A DNA stretch of 64,000 bases, taken from Chloroflexota bacterium (GTDB lineage: Bacteria > Chloroflexota > Anaerolineae > Anaerolineales > Anaerolineaceae). Both the position numbers and the translations under genes were made by a program. Below are positions 19,107 to 28,148 of the stretch, one piece after another. Each line of letters begins with the position of its first letter. Position 1 is the first letter of the stretch. Location of the stretch: the NCBI GenBank assembly GCA_012797815.1, contig JAAZOK010000047.1, forward strand, positions 1 to 64,000. Direction: 5' to 3'. Below the pieces are notes generated by a model. That model ran no database searches, was not told the origin of the DNA, and was given only the letters and a program-made list of their open reading frames with translations.

Positions 19107-19132
19107 AATGCAATGTATACCATCATTGTATT
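19107..19132. promoter_or_regulatory. inverted repeat at the kamA promoter (candidate operator)
   Basis: AATGCAATG (19107-19115) and CATTGTATT (19124-19132) are complementary in eight of nine positions around an 8-base spacer. The repeat sits directly upstream of kamA, where the promoter -10 region is expected. It could bind a dimeric repressor, but none is encoded next to it except hrcA, which has its own site. Confidence 0.45.
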
Positions 19133-19217
19133 GCTTAATACTAACCCGTCAACGAAATTAATCCCTATCTCCAGTATTAATAATTCATAAGAAAGGTGAG
19201 TAGCATGCTTTAGATTC

Positions 19218-19246
19218 TTGACGCTTAATTTTCAGCATGGTATCAT
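19218..19246 (+). promoter_or_regulatory. promoter of the hrcA operon
   Basis: TTGACG (19218-19223), a 17-base spacer and TATCAT (19241-19246) form a good sigma-70 promoter. The transcript would start near 19253, just before the CIRCE element. Confidence 0.8.
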
Positions 19247-19259
19247 GATTAACGTGTTT

Positions 19260-19286
19260 TTAGCACTCTGGCATTGAGAGTGCTAA
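19260..19286. promoter_or_regulatory. CIRCE element (HrcA operator)
   Basis: TTAGCACTC, nine bases, GAGTGCTAA: a perfect match to the CIRCE consensus. It lies directly downstream of the promoter and 14 bases before the hrcA ATG, so HrcA represses its own operon. Confidence 0.97.
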
Positions 19287-19300
19287 AATTGCAGATAAAA

Positions 19301-20329
19301 ATGGAAAAATTAACGAACCGCCAACAAAAAATATTATCGTTGATCATTCACGAACATATCCGTTCAGCCGAACCGGTTGGCTCTACGCGGTTGGTCAGTG
19401 ATTTCAACCTTGACCTTAGCTCCGCAACGGTGCGCAATGAAATGGCATACTTAACCGAGGCGGGTTTTTTACGACAACCTCACACCTCCGCAGGACGGGT
19501 ACCGACCGAGGAGGGTTACCGCTATTTCGTTGGCAATCTGATGAGGAATACAACTTTACCGGAAGATGCTCGCCGCACCATCAGCCACCAGTTTTACCAA
19601 TCGCGCAATGATATTTCAAACTGGATGCACCTGGCAGCTTCTATTCTAGCCAATCAATCCAAAGCCGCCTCGTTGGTCACCTCTCCGCATCCCGAGCAGG
19701 TACGTTTCAAACACCTGGAATTGATCGCCACACACAGCACGCAGATTTTGGCAGTTTTAGTTCTAGATGGTGGAGAAATTCATCAAAGTGTTATGTCTAC
19801 GGATGTGCCTGTCACACAGGAAGAACTATCCAAGATATCCAATCGCTTAAGCGCTCTCTTCCAAGGTAAGAATTTCAGTGAGATCAAATTGCTCGTGAAC
19901 CAATACAGCGACCTGGAAAAAAACATGCTGAATTGGCTCATTACAGAGATGAAGCAAACGGAAGAATTGACGGCCGGAGAGGTCATTTTAGATGGTCTGA
20001 CCAATGTGCTCTCTGAACCTGAATTTGTGGAATCGGATGAAGCCCGTCGCGCTCTAAAACTGATCGAAGAGCGCACACTGCTACAAGAATTGATCGCCCG
20101 ATCCATGATGAAAGATCAAACCAACGGAGTGCAGGTTTTAATCGGGGGCGAGGGCACCTGGGATGAACTAAAACAAATGTCAATCATCCTGGCAAAATAT
20201 GGATTGCCGGGCGTAGCAACCGGCACCCTGGGAGTGTTTGGACCCATCCGTATGTCCTATGGGCATTCCATCTCCATCGTGCGTTTCTTATCAAGCCTGA
20301 TGTCAGATTTTATCGCAGAGCAATGGTAA
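19301..20329 (+). CDS. hrcA: heat-inducible transcription repressor HrcA
   Basis: HrcA binds CIRCE and is released on heat shock. The N-terminal winged helix (LTNRQQKILSLIIHEHIRSAEPVGSTRLV, SSATVRNEMAYLTEAGFLRQPHTSAGRVPTEEGYRYFV) is canonical, and the C-terminal dimerisation/GAF-like part ends GPIRMSYGHSISIVRFLSSLM. The ATG at 19301 is chosen because the earlier TTG at 19274 falls inside the CIRCE repeat. No good ribosome binding site is visible. At 342 residues it is normal. Confidence 0.96.
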   Translation: MEKLTNRQQKILSLIIHEHIRSAEPVGSTRLVSDFNLDLSSATVRNEMAYLTEAGFLRQPHTSAGRVPTEEGYRYFVGNLMRNTTLPEDARRTISHQFYQSRNDISNWMHLAASILANQSKAASLVTSPHPEQVRFKHLELIATHSTQILAVLVLDGGEIHQSVMSTDVPVTQEELSKISNRLSALFQGKNFSEIKLLVNQYSDLEKNMLNWLITEMKQTEELTAGEVILDGLTNVLSEPEFVESDEARRALKLIEERTLLQELIARSMMKDQTNGVQVLIGGEGTWDELKQMSIILAKYGLPGVATGTLGVFGPIRMSYGHSISIVRFLSSLMSDFIAEQW

Positions 20330-20351
20330 TTTGGATAACAAGGATCTAGGT

Positions 20352-20957
20352 ATGGCAAAAGAAAAAGAAAAAATTAAAAAAGAAGAAACCGAAGAAGTGC
20401 AGGAGAAAGAAGCGACCAAAGAAAAAGAAAATCCTTCAAGTTCAGATTCAAATACAACAGAACAAGAAGAGATGGTCACCATCCCTCTGAAGAGTATGGA
20501 AGAACAGCTCAAAGAGATCGATGACTTAAAAGATAAGGTTAAATCCTACTCCGATGGCTGGCAACGAGAACGGGCCGATTTCGATAATTACCGTAAACGC
20601 ATCGTTCGCGATCGGGATCAGGAAAAACAGAATATTACTGTGGATATCCTCAAGAAATATCTGGATATCTATGACGACCTGGACCTGGCGATGAAAAATG
20701 CGCCCCAATCGGAAGAGGTCAAACAATGGAAAGATGGCATCGCAATGATCTTAAAAAAGATGCATAAAATACTTGAGACGGAAGGGATTGAACCCGTCAG
20801 CACGGATATGAAGTTCTTCGATCCGCAGTATCACGAAGCCATTTCACACGAAGATAATCCTGATTTCGAAAGCGGACAGATTATCGAGGTCGTTAAAAAA
20901 GGATATCAAATCAAGAATCGTGTAATCAGACCAGCGCTGGTTAGAGTAGCAAAATAG
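20352..20957 (+). CDS. grpE: nucleotide exchange factor GrpE
   Basis: GrpE releases ADP from DnaK. A charged, low-complexity N-terminus (about residues 1-60, rich in Lys and Glu) leads into the long coiled-coil and the conserved core ([27 protein letters not shown]). The C-terminal beta domain ends [18 protein letters not shown]. The ATG at 20352 is preferred over the TTG at 20331 because AAGGAT is suitably spaced before it. At 201 residues it is typical. dnaK follows after 10 bases. Confidence 0.95.
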   Translation: MAKEKEKIKKEETEEVQEKEATKEKENPSSSDSNTTEQEEMVTIPLKSMEEQLKEIDDLKDKVKSYSDGWQRERADFDNYRKRIVRDRDQEKQNITVDILKKYLDIYDDLDLAMKNAPQSEEVKQWKDGIAMILKKMHKILETEGIEPVSTDMKFFDPQYHEAISHEDNPDFESGQIIEVVKKGYQIKNRVIRPALVRVAK

Positions 20958-20967
20958 GAGGCTCCCA

Positions 20968-22890
20968 ATGGGAAAAATTATTGGAATTGATCTTGGAACA
21001 ACAAACTCAGTAGTAGCCGTTATGTCAGGTGGCGAACCGATCGTCATCCCGACCGCAGAAGGAGAACGCTTATGCCCTTCTGTTGTAGCAATCAATAAAA
21101 ACGGAGAGAGGGTCGTTGGTCGCACCGCCCGTAACCAGGCAGTTGTCAACCCCGAAAATACGATCTTCTCTATCAAGCGCTTTATGGGACGCAAATATGA
21201 CGATCCCGAAGTTCAGCGCACGATCAAAAAAGTACCCTATAAGGTATCCAAAGCTCCTAACGGAGACGTACGTGTTGAGATGGGTGGCAAAGAATATTCT
21301 CCGCCGGAAATCTCTGCCATGATCCTCGCTAAATTGAAGAAGGATGCCGAAACATACCTCGGTGAAACGGTCACACAGGCTGTTATCACCGTCCCGGCAT
21401 ATTTTAACGATGCCCAACGCAATGCCACCAAAGATGCCGGCAAGATCGCCGGTCTGGACGTGTTGCGCATCATCAACGAGCCGACCGCATCTTCGCTTGC
21501 CTATGGGCTGGATAAGAAAAAGAACGAAGTGATCGCCGTTTATGACCTGGGTGGCGGCACATTCGATATTTCAATTTTGGATGTTGGTGAAGGAGTATTC
21601 CAGGTCCGTTCTACGAATGGAGATACTTTCCTGGGTGGTGATGACTTCGACCAGGTTATCATGGATTACCTGATCGATGAATTCAAACGCGATCAAGGCA
21701 TTGACCTGCACAATGATCGTCAGGCACTGCAACGCTTGAAAGAAGCCAGCGAGAAAGCCAAGATCGAACTTTCCACCGTAATGGAAACCGAGATCAACCT
21801 GCCTTATATCACCGCAGACGCGAATGGTCCCAAACACCTGCTCATTCGCCTAAGCCGCGCCAAACTAGATCAGCTCACCAACGACTTGGTAGAACGCACC
21901 ATTCCGCCGGTCGAAAAAGCCTTACAAGACGCTTCTTTGAAACCCAGTGAAGTGAACGAAGTCGTCATGGTTGGCGGTATGACCAGAATGCCGGCAGTAC
22001 GCGAGATTGTTAAGCAAAAGTTTGGCAAAGAATCACACAAAGGCGTCAATCCTGATGAAGTAGTTGCTATCGGTGCCGCCATTCAAGCCGGTGTGCTGGG
22101 TGGCGACGTGAAAGATATCCTGCTTCTGGATGTCACTCCGCTCACCCTTTCGGTTGAAACATTGGGAGGCGTTTCCACGCCGTTGATCGAGCGCAATACC
22201 ACCATTCCGACTCGCAAAAGCCAGATCTTCTCAACTGCGTCAGATAACCAGACTCAGGTTCAGATCCATGTCACCCAGGGCGAGCGCCCCATGGCATCGG
22301 ATAATAAATCCCTTGGTCAATTTATCCTGGATGGCATCCCCCCTGCGCCGAGAGGAATTCCTCAGGTTGAGGTAACTTTCGACATTGACGCCAATGGTAT
22401 CTTGAATGTAACCGCAGCCGACAAGGCTACCGGGCGCAGTCAAAAGATCACCATTACCGCTTCTTCAGGTCTTTCAAAAGAAGAGATTGAACACATGAAG
22501 AAAGAAGCTGAATCATTCGCCGATCAGGATAACAAGCGTAAAGAACTGATCGAGGTGCGCAATACTGCAGATAACACCATCTATACCACCGAGAAAACGT
22601 TGCGTGATGGTGGCGATAAAGTGGCAGCCGATGCGAAAAAAGAAGCGGAAGAAGCCATCAATAAACTCCGCAAAACCATGGAAACAGAAAATGTGGAAGA
22701 GATTCGCAAAGAAACCGAAGCGCTGGGTCAGATTTTACAGAAGATCGGTGCCAGCATGTATCAGCAGCCTGGTTCTCAACCCGGTGGTGGCGCTGGTACA
22801 GAAGGGACTGGTCCATCAGATGACGGGCAGAATCCCGACAAACCTGACGATGGGGAAGACGTTGTCGATGGCGAATTCAAGAATGTATAG
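20968..22890 (+). CDS. dnaK: molecular chaperone DnaK (Hsp70)
   Basis: All the ATPase signatures are present: [19 protein letters not shown] at the N-terminus, [16 protein letters not shown] near residue 190 and [17 protein letters not shown] near 330. The substrate-binding domain begins after the linker [16 protein letters not shown], and a Gly/Pro-rich tail ends in [13 protein letters not shown]. At 640 residues it is normal. AGGAGG precedes the ATG. A terminator follows, separating it from dnaJ. Confidence 0.98.
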   Translation: MGKIIGIDLGTTNSVVAVMSGGEPIVIPTAEGERLCPSVVAINKNGERVVGRTARNQAVVNPENTIFSIKRFMGRKYDDPEVQRTIKKVPYKVSKAPNGDVRVEMGGKEYSPPEISAMILAKLKKDAETYLGETVTQAVITVPAYFNDAQRNATKDAGKIAGLDVLRIINEPTASSLAYGLDKKKNEVIAVYDLGGGTFDISILDVGEGVFQVRSTNGDTFLGGDDFDQVIMDYLIDEFKRDQGIDLHNDRQALQRLKEASEKAKIELSTVMETEINLPYITADANGPKHLLIRLSRAKLDQLTNDLVERTIPPVEKALQDASLKPSEVNEVVMVGGMTRMPAVREIVKQKFGKESHKGVNPDEVVAIGAAIQAGVLGGDVKDILLLDVTPLTLSVETLGGVSTPLIERNTTIPTRKSQIFSTASDNQTQVQIHVTQGERPMASDNKSLGQFILDGIPPAPRGIPQVEVTFDIDANGILNVTAADKATGRSQKITITASSGLSKEEIEHMKKEAESFADQDNKRKELIEVRNTADNTIYTTEKTLRDGGDKVAADAKKEAEEAINKLRKTMETENVEEIRKETEALGQILQKIGASMYQQPGSQPGGGAGTEGTGPSDDGQNPDKPDDGEDVVDGEFKNV

Positions 22891-22915
22891 GTTCTAGAAT
22901 TCAAGTACAATAATA

Positions 22916-22953
22916 GCGTTTTGGGGCCCATATTTGGTCCCAAAACGCTTTTT
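22916..22953 (+). terminator. intrinsic terminator between dnaK and dnaJ
   Basis: GCGTTTTGGGGCC (22916-22928) pairs with GGTCCCAAAACGC (22936-22948) through 13 bp with one G-U pair, followed by TTTTT. It would reduce dnaJ relative to dnaK, matching the usual excess of DnaK. Confidence 0.88.
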
Positions 22954-22975
22954 CATACTCAATACGGATCATTTT

Positions 22976-24103
22976 ATGGCAGAAAAAAGAGATTACTACG
23001 AAATTTTAGGTGTATCAAAAACCGCTTCGTCGGATGAGATCAAATCAGCATTCAGGAACCTTGCCCGGCAATACCATCCGGATGTTAACTCTGATGCAGA
23101 TGCCGAGGAAAAGTTCAAAGAGATCAACGAAGCCTTTGCGGTTTTAAATGATCCGGAAAAACGCGCCGCTTACGATCGTTACGGTCATGCCGGTGTCAGT
23201 GGTAATGGTACTCCTCCCTGGGGCGACTTCAACAATTTTGATCCCTTCGAAATTTTCGAGCAGTTCTTCGGATTCGGCGGCATGGGCGGCAGTTCACGCC
23301 GGCGTAATTCACCCCGAAAAGGGCAGGATATCGGTCTCACCCTGACCCTGAATTTTGATGAAGCCTTCAGCGGGGCTGATAAAGAAATTTCCATCACCAG
23401 AGAAGAATATTGTCAGGTCTGCAAAGGAACCGGGTCTGAACCGGGCACCAGCACCAAAACCTGCTCTACCTGCGGCGGTCATGGAGAAGTTCGCCAGGTC
23501 CGCAATACTCTGCTCGGATCAATGGTGCAGGTCACCACCTGCCCAACCTGCGGTGGAAGCGGTAAGGTCGTTGAGCAAGCCTGCCACGCCTGTCGAGGTC
23601 ATGGCTACGAAACCCGTACCATAAAAAAGACCGTGCCCATTCCAGCCGGGGTGGATAACGGCACACAGATCCGCCTGACCGGAGAAGGGCAACCCGGCAG
23701 CAACGGTGGACCACGCGGAAATCTTTATATAAAGATCAATGTTCGTCCTCATCAATACTTCCGGCGCAAGGAATTTGATATCCTGCTTGACCTGAATATC
23801 AACGTCTCTCAGGCTGCACTGGGGGCGGATATCATGGTTCCAACCATGCAAGGGGAGACCAAATTATCCATCCCAGCAGGAACGCAATCCGGAAAGATAT
23901 TCCGTTTACGCGGAAAAGGGTTCCCCCACGTCCATTCCAACAGCGCCGGCGACCAGTTAGTAGTTATCGACGTGGATATTCCAAAACGATTGACCAAAGA
24001 ACAGCGAGAATTATTCGAAAAGCTGGCTGATACTCTGGATAGTGAAGTACACCCCCAGGAAAAAAGTTTTATGGATAAATTGAAAGAGGTATTGGGTGGA
24101 TAA
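22976..24103 (+). CDS. dnaJ: co-chaperone DnaJ (Hsp40)
   Basis: DnaJ stimulates the DnaK ATPase. The J domain with the HPD motif is at residues 4-70 (DYYEILGVSKTASSDEIKSAF, QYHPDVN), followed by a Gly/Phe-rich stretch (GFGGMGGSS). Four zinc repeats follow (CQVCKGTG, CSTCGGHG, CPTCGGSG, CHACRGHG), then the C-terminal substrate domain. At 375 residues it is a full type I DnaJ. ATG 22976 gives the usual N-terminus; the longer frame lies in the terminator. Confidence 0.97.
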   Translation: MAEKRDYYEILGVSKTASSDEIKSAFRNLARQYHPDVNSDADAEEKFKEINEAFAVLNDPEKRAAYDRYGHAGVSGNGTPPWGDFNNFDPFEIFEQFFGFGGMGGSSRRRNSPRKGQDIGLTLTLNFDEAFSGADKEISITREEYCQVCKGTGSEPGTSTKTCSTCGGHGEVRQVRNTLLGSMVQVTTCPTCGGSGKVVEQACHACRGHGYETRTIKKTVPIPAGVDNGTQIRLTGEGQPGSNGGPRGNLYIKINVRPHQYFRRKEFDILLDLNINVSQAALGADIMVPTMQGETKLSIPAGTQSGKIFRLRGKGFPHVHSNSAGDQLVVIDVDIPKRLTKEQRELFEKLADTLDSEVHPQEKSFMDKLKEVLGG

Positions 24104-24998
24104 ACATAGTTGGGTTGAAGTATCGTTTTTACTCCCAGGCGAACAGGCTGAATCCGTTGCCGAGATTCTCAACCGCTATGCCCATCAGGGAGTGGTCATT
24201 GAACGCGATATGCAATCCAACGATAAAAATCAGATGAAAGTTTTTGCCTATCTGTTGGATGACAATACCCTGGAACACAACAAACTGGAGATCGAAAAAG
24301 CTATTTTCTATCTGGGGAAGATTCTACCAGTGCCTGCTCCAACCTACCGCCCGATACGCGATCAAGATTGGATGGCAGCCTGGCGGCAATTCTACAAACC
24401 CGTCGATATCGGACATAAACTTCTCATCATCCCCGCCTGGTATGATGAGAAGAAGATCGTTGATGCACGCATCCCCATCCGCATCAATCCCGGCATGGCA
24501 TTTGGCACAGGCACCCATCCCACCACGCAGCTCAGTTTGGAATTACTCGAACACTACCTGCAGCCGGAACAAACCATGATCGATGTAGGCTGTGGGTCGG
24601 GCATTCTTTCTATCGCTGGAATTCTATTAGGAGCAACTCATTCTATTGCAGTGGATGTGAGTCAGGCAGCTGTGCTTTCCACTCACGAGAATAACGCACT
24701 GAACAAAGTAGAAGATAAGATTGAGGTCGCCAAAGCATCGGTCAGCGAGGTCAAAGCCGGAAACTTCTCCTATCAAAAAGCACCGCTGGTAGTCGCCAAT
24801 ATACTCCTCAAAGTTTTAGAAGACCTATTTGATATTGGCATGGGCGATCTGGTGAACGATGAAGGCATCCTGCTTATTTCGGGTATTCTGGTGGACCAGA
24901 TGGACAGCATTGAAGAAAAAGCCCGGGCAAATGGGTTTACCCGGGTTGACAGCATCGTTCAGGATGACTGGGCTGGATTGGCTTTTAAGAAGAATTAG
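24096..24998 (+). CDS. prmA: ribosomal protein L11 methyltransferase
   Basis: PrmA trimethylates L11. An N-terminal substrate-binding domain (residues 1-95) is followed by the SAM-binding fold with GMAFGTGTHPTTQLSLELLE and DVGCGSGILSIAGILLGA. VVANILLKVL carries the N-x-L motif where the family has NPPY/NILA. It starts with GTG and overlaps dnaJ by eight bases, the common dnaJ-prmA arrangement. At 300 residues it is normal. Its stop overlaps that of the convergent OsmC gene. Confidence 0.95.
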   Translation: MDKHSWVEVSFLLPGEQAESVAEILNRYAHQGVVIERDMQSNDKNQMKVFAYLLDDNTLEHNKLEIEKAIFYLGKILPVPAPTYRPIRDQDWMAAWRQFYKPVDIGHKLLIIPAWYDEKKIVDARIPIRINPGMAFGTGTHPTTQLSLELLEHYLQPEQTMIDVGCGSGILSIAGILLGATHSIAVDVSQAAVLSTHENNALNKVEDKIEVAKASVSEVKAGNFSYQKAPLVVANILLKVLEDLFDIGMGDLVNDEGILLISGILVDQMDSIEEKARANGFTRVDSIVQDDWAGLAFKKN

Positions 24999-25408
24999 GC
25001 TTCTTCCGGTTCAATCACGAACTCGGTGGTGATTTGCGCCTTCCCCTTCAGGGTCGCTGCCACGGAACAATACTTCCCCTCCGATAATTCGATCGCTTTT
25101 GCGACATCTTTTTCATTCAAACCCCGTCCAGCCAGGATATATTTCAGATGAATCTTTTCAAAGGTCCATGGGGGGTCAGCTGCCTGTTCGGCAGAAACCT
25201 GTACTTCATACTTCGTCAGTTTGATCTTGCGTTTTTCCAGAATTCCAACCACATCCACCGAACTGCATGCCCCTAACGCCACCAGCATCAGTTCGGATGG
25301 TTTCATCCCAACTCCCTCATCCGGGGTAGATAATACCACAGAGTGGTTGGTCGAATCCACTCCCATAAATTTTTTTCCTTCTATCCACTTAACCACTGCA
25401 TTTGCCAT
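24995..25408 (-). CDS. OsmC/Ohr family protein
   Basis: This 137-residue protein has the OsmC fold. The two redox cysteines are visible in LGACSSVDVVGIL (near residue 49) and EGKYCSVAATLKG (near 113). The family includes thiol peroxidases acting on organic hydroperoxides; the substrate here is unknown, and it is closest in layout to the YhfA-like branch. ATG 25408 follows GGAGAA by five bases. The four bases TTAG at 24995-24998 carry both its stop and that of prmA. Confidence 0.9.
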   Translation of the reverse strand: MANAVVKWIEGKKFMGVDSTNHSVVLSTPDEGVGMKPSELMLVALGACSSVDVVGILEKRKIKLTKYEVQVSAEQAADPPWTFEKIHLKYILAGRGLNEKDVAKAIELSEGKYCSVAATLKGKAQITTEFVIEPEEA

Positions 25409-25473
25409 CTTGTTCTCCAAATTATTTTGATTTGCCGTCTTTATGATAATACAAATTATTCATTTCCATCCTC

Positions 25474-25502
25474 TTGACACAGAACGTATGTTCCGGTATA
25501 TT
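25474..25502 (+). promoter_or_regulatory. lexA promoter with LexA box in the spacer
   Basis: TTGACA (25474-25479), 17 bases and TATATT (25497-25502) form a near-consensus promoter. The spacer holds GAACGTATGTTC (25482-25493), which matches the Gram-positive-type LexA box GAAC-N4-GTTC exactly. LexA bound there would block RNA polymerase, giving autorepression. Confidence 0.93.
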
Positions 25503-25541
25503 ATTAGTACATTTGTCCAACTATTTATTGAGGAGCGCGAT

Positions 25542-26270
25542 ATGGCACGCAAATCAGAAGGGCTAGGATCCAGGCATAAGAAGATCATGCGTTTTCTGAT
25601 TGACTTTCAAAAAGAAAACGGCTATTCCCCTTCCATTCGGGAAATCGGGGAAAGCATTGATGTTAAATCAACTTCCCTGGTAGATTATTACCTGAACCAG
25701 CTGGAAGAAATGGGCTATATTTCCCGCGAGAATCATATCTCACGCAGTATTTGTATCAAGAAAGAGATCGAAAGCAAAGAATCACTGGCATCACGGGTTA
25801 GCGGTGCGGTTCAAAAAGCCGGCGAAACGATCGATGAATTACTGCAAATTCCAGTCATGGGTCGTATCGTCGCCAGTGAACCCATCCCCATGCCCGCTTC
25901 GGACATGAACTACTTTGATCCCGAAAGCAGTATCGAGATCGCCCGCAGTTTGTTGCCGGCAAAAGAAAAGATAGACGAGCTGTTCGCATTGGAAGTTCAG
26001 GGCGATTCCATGATCGATGCCATGGTAAATGACGGGGATGTCGTCATCATGAAACGTACCAACCAGGCTGCCAATGGAGAAATGGTAGCGGTGTGGCTGG
26101 ATGATAAAGATGAAACTACCCTGAAGTACTTCTATAAAGAAACCAACCGCATCCGGCTGCAACCCGCCAACCCAAACATGGGTCCAATTTACATCAACAA
26201 CCCTGCCAGTTTACGCATTATGGGCAAGGTGGTGATGGTCATCCGCCAGATCCAAAGTATCGCTGCATAA
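25542..26270 (+). CDS. lexA: LexA repressor
   Basis: LexA represses SOS genes and self-cleaves when RecA is activated. The N-terminal winged helix reads YSPSIREIGESIDVKSTSLVDYYL, and the C-terminal serine-protease domain has the catalytic Ser in QGDSMIDAMVNDGD and the catalytic Lys in DETTLKYFYKE. The cleavage region reads GRIVASEPIP, so the scissile pair would be Ala-Ser instead of the usual Ala-Gly. The ATG at 25542 has GAGGAG upstream; the longer frame runs through the promoter. At 242 residues it is slightly long. Confidence 0.95.
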   Translation: MARKSEGLGSRHKKIMRFLIDFQKENGYSPSIREIGESIDVKSTSLVDYYLNQLEEMGYISRENHISRSICIKKEIESKESLASRVSGAVQKAGETIDELLQIPVMGRIVASEPIPMPASDMNYFDPESSIEIARSLLPAKEKIDELFALEVQGDSMIDAMVNDGDVVIMKRTNQAANGEMVAVWLDDKDETTLKYFYKETNRIRLQPANPNMGPIYINNPASLRIMGKVVMVIRQIQSIAA

Positions 26271-26271
26271 C

Positions 26272-26296
26272 AAAAATCCCCTCACGGGGATTTTTT
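26272..26296. terminator. bidirectional terminator between lexA and the SDR gene
   Basis: AAAAATCCCC and GGGGATTTTT pair perfectly around TCAC, with a T run on each strand. Confidence 0.9.
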
Positions 26297-27119
26297 ATTC
26301 CATTTTATAAGCGACCATTTCTTCACATTTTTTCCACATGGCTTGTTGTAACGCCTTATCATAAGTCTGCTGGGCACTCTGGATGGGTTTGCCCTCTTCA
26401 AAGTATTTTCCGTTCCATTTCGCCACTTCATCAGCCGATGCCAGATAGACAGAAGTACGCGCACCTTCTTCCAGGCTGATGCCCTGCATGTCAGGGAAAG
26501 CACTATGTAATACTTTGGTATCGACCGTACCAGGATGAAGACAATTGGCCGTTACGCCGCTACCTTCCAGTTTCTGTGCAAGGGCATAGGTAAACAATAC
26601 ATTGGCAAACTTAGAAAGCTTATATGCGCCCCATCCATGATAGGTAGCCGGATCATTTATCCTTTCCAAGTTCGGTTCACGAACATGATGAGCTATCGAA
26701 GTGACCGTGATGATACGAGCAGGCTGACTGGCTTTCAATTTATCCAACAGCAGCAACGTTAATAAGAACGGAGCCAATTGGTTTACGGCGAAAGTGAGTT
26801 CATATCCATCGCCGGATCGTTTGAAATCCGGACTATGAATCCCGGCATTATTGATCAGCACGTGCAGTGATTTTTCTTCCTCTTTGATCTGTTGTGCTAA
26901 CCCGCGCACCGCATCCAGTGCGGCAAAATCGGCAACATAACCCTTCAATTCCGCATCCGCCTGCTTCCGCGTAATTTCCGCAATCGTTCGATCTACCTTC
27001 TCTTGACTGCGACCGTGGATAAGAACACGTGCACCTTGCAGCGCCAAGACGCGCGCTGTTTGTTTTCCGATACCAGCGGTTGAACCGGTTATCAGGATCG
27101 TTTTTTCTGTAGAGAACAT
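26295..27119 (-). CDS. short-chain dehydrogenase/reductase (retinol-dehydrogenase-like)
   Basis: A Rossmann-fold oxidoreductase of 274 residues. The cofactor loop is TGSTAGIGKQTA (residues 11-22), followed by INNAGIH and the active-site Tyr-x-x-x-Lys in GAYKLSKFANVLF. ARVLIHGRSQEKV suggests NADP(H). SDRs of this branch are named after retinol or protochlorophyllide reductases, but the substrate is unknown. It lies 22 bases after a LysM lipoprotein gene on the same strand. Confidence 0.9.
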   Translation of the reverse strand: MFSTEKTILITGSTAGIGKQTARVLALQGARVLIHGRSQEKVDRTIAEITRKQADAELKGYVADFAALDAVRGLAQQIKEEEKSLHVLINNAGIHSPDFKRSGDGYELTFAVNQLAPFLLTLLLLDKLKASQPARIITVTSIAHHVREPNLERINDPATYHGWGAYKLSKFANVLFTYALAQKLEGSGVTANCLHPGTVDTKVLHSAFPDMQGISLEEGARTSVYLASADEVAKWNGKYFEEGKPIQSAQQTYDKALQQAMWKKCEEMVAYKME

Positions 27120-27141
27120 TTATCGTTTACCCTGCTTTCCC

Positions 27142-28086
27142 TTATTGGCTGTAAATCGCTTCGACCAACAGATCAACATTAACCATTGGATTGCCGGCAG
27201 AATAGATAAAGCCACTCATTTCAATAACACCCAGGTCATCCAGAGTAGCAATCTTCTCAATGCGTCTCACCCCCACAATATTTCCGTTTGTGTCCTGTGC
27301 GACAACCGCGAGCCACACTTGTACTGTTTCCCCTGCGACACCGTTCACAAACACTCGCGCAGTAACCTGCCCTGTCAATCCATCTGCAGAGATCACCCGG
27401 GATTCATCCAGCAGGCTGGTCTCCACATAGCGATCTGCATTCTCCACCGGTAGCGCGGAAACCAATTGATAGCTATAACGATATGGCTCCGGAACCGGAG
27501 GAGGAAAATATGCTGAAAGCGGCAGCGCTGCGCCACTTGGGATCATGTTCAGTGGTGCAGCAGCAGTCTGAGCAGCTAAAACATTCGCCCCTTCATCTCC
27601 TATGGTTATTTCCACCAGCACATTTTCTACCGCGCTTTCATTTTCATTCTTCGCTTCCATAAAACACCACAGCCCACCACTCTTTTCTCGATAGCAATTC
27701 GGTTCTGATAAAAGAACCGGCGCAGGGGTGGATCCGGATATCACTTCAGCAGTGCTGGCGCTCTTGGGGGGGATCAATATTTGCATGCCAACCACCATCG
27801 CGTTCGGGTTGATCTCGGGATTAGCCTGGATCACGTCCGCCATATTGAGCCCATATAAAAGTGCGATACTCGACATGGTTTCCCCTGCCTGGACAATATG
27901 ATAGTTGGGAGTTGGTGAAGGGGTGGGAAATGGTGTGGGCGTCAATTCAGCAGACCCATTCCCGGTCGCCAACACCGCAGTTTTTCCATAGGGGGTCAAA
28001 TCTGACGCGCTGTAATCGGCTTGCGGTACATTACAAGCCGCCAGAAAGAAGACCAGACAAACCGGTAGAATTAAATTGCGTTTCAT
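27142..28086 (-). CDS. LysM-domain lipoprotein
   Basis: The signal peptide KRNLILPVCLVFFLAAC ends in a lipobox Cys at about residue 17. After a Thr/Pro-rich linker, one LysM repeat (YHIVQAGETMSSIALLYGLN ... MVVGMQILIPP) spans about residues 64-107. The C-terminal 200 residues look like an extracellular beta-sandwich domain (ENESAVENVLVEITIGDEG and VTARVFVNGVAGETVQVWLAVV) of a kind used for interactions. On the minus strand a TATAAT lies nine bases before the ATG, so the mRNA leader must be very short. It diverges from the C39-like gene. Confidence 0.82.
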   Translation of the reverse strand: MKRNLILPVCLVFFLAACNVPQADYSASDLTPYGKTAVLATGNGSAELTPTPFPTPSPTPNYHIVQAGETMSSIALLYGLNMADVIQANPEINPNAMVVGMQILIPPKSASTAEVISGSTPAPVLLSEPNCYREKSGGLWCFMEAKNENESAVENVLVEITIGDEGANVLAAQTAAAPLNMIPSGAALPLSAYFPPPVPEPYRYSYQLVSALPVENADRYVETSLLDESRVISADGLTGQVTARVFVNGVAGETVQVWLAVVAQDTNGNIVGVRRIEKIATLDDLGVIEMSGFIYSAGNPMVNVDLLVEAIYSQ

Positions 28087-28148
28087 CAACAGGAAATTAT
28101 ACTTTTGGATAAATACTTTTATAATGGTATTAATAAAGTTTAAAGATT

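Noticed and set aside
19274-19300. An upstream TTG start for hrcA
   Set aside because: It lies inside the CIRCE repeat and adds nine residues not seen in HrcA proteins.
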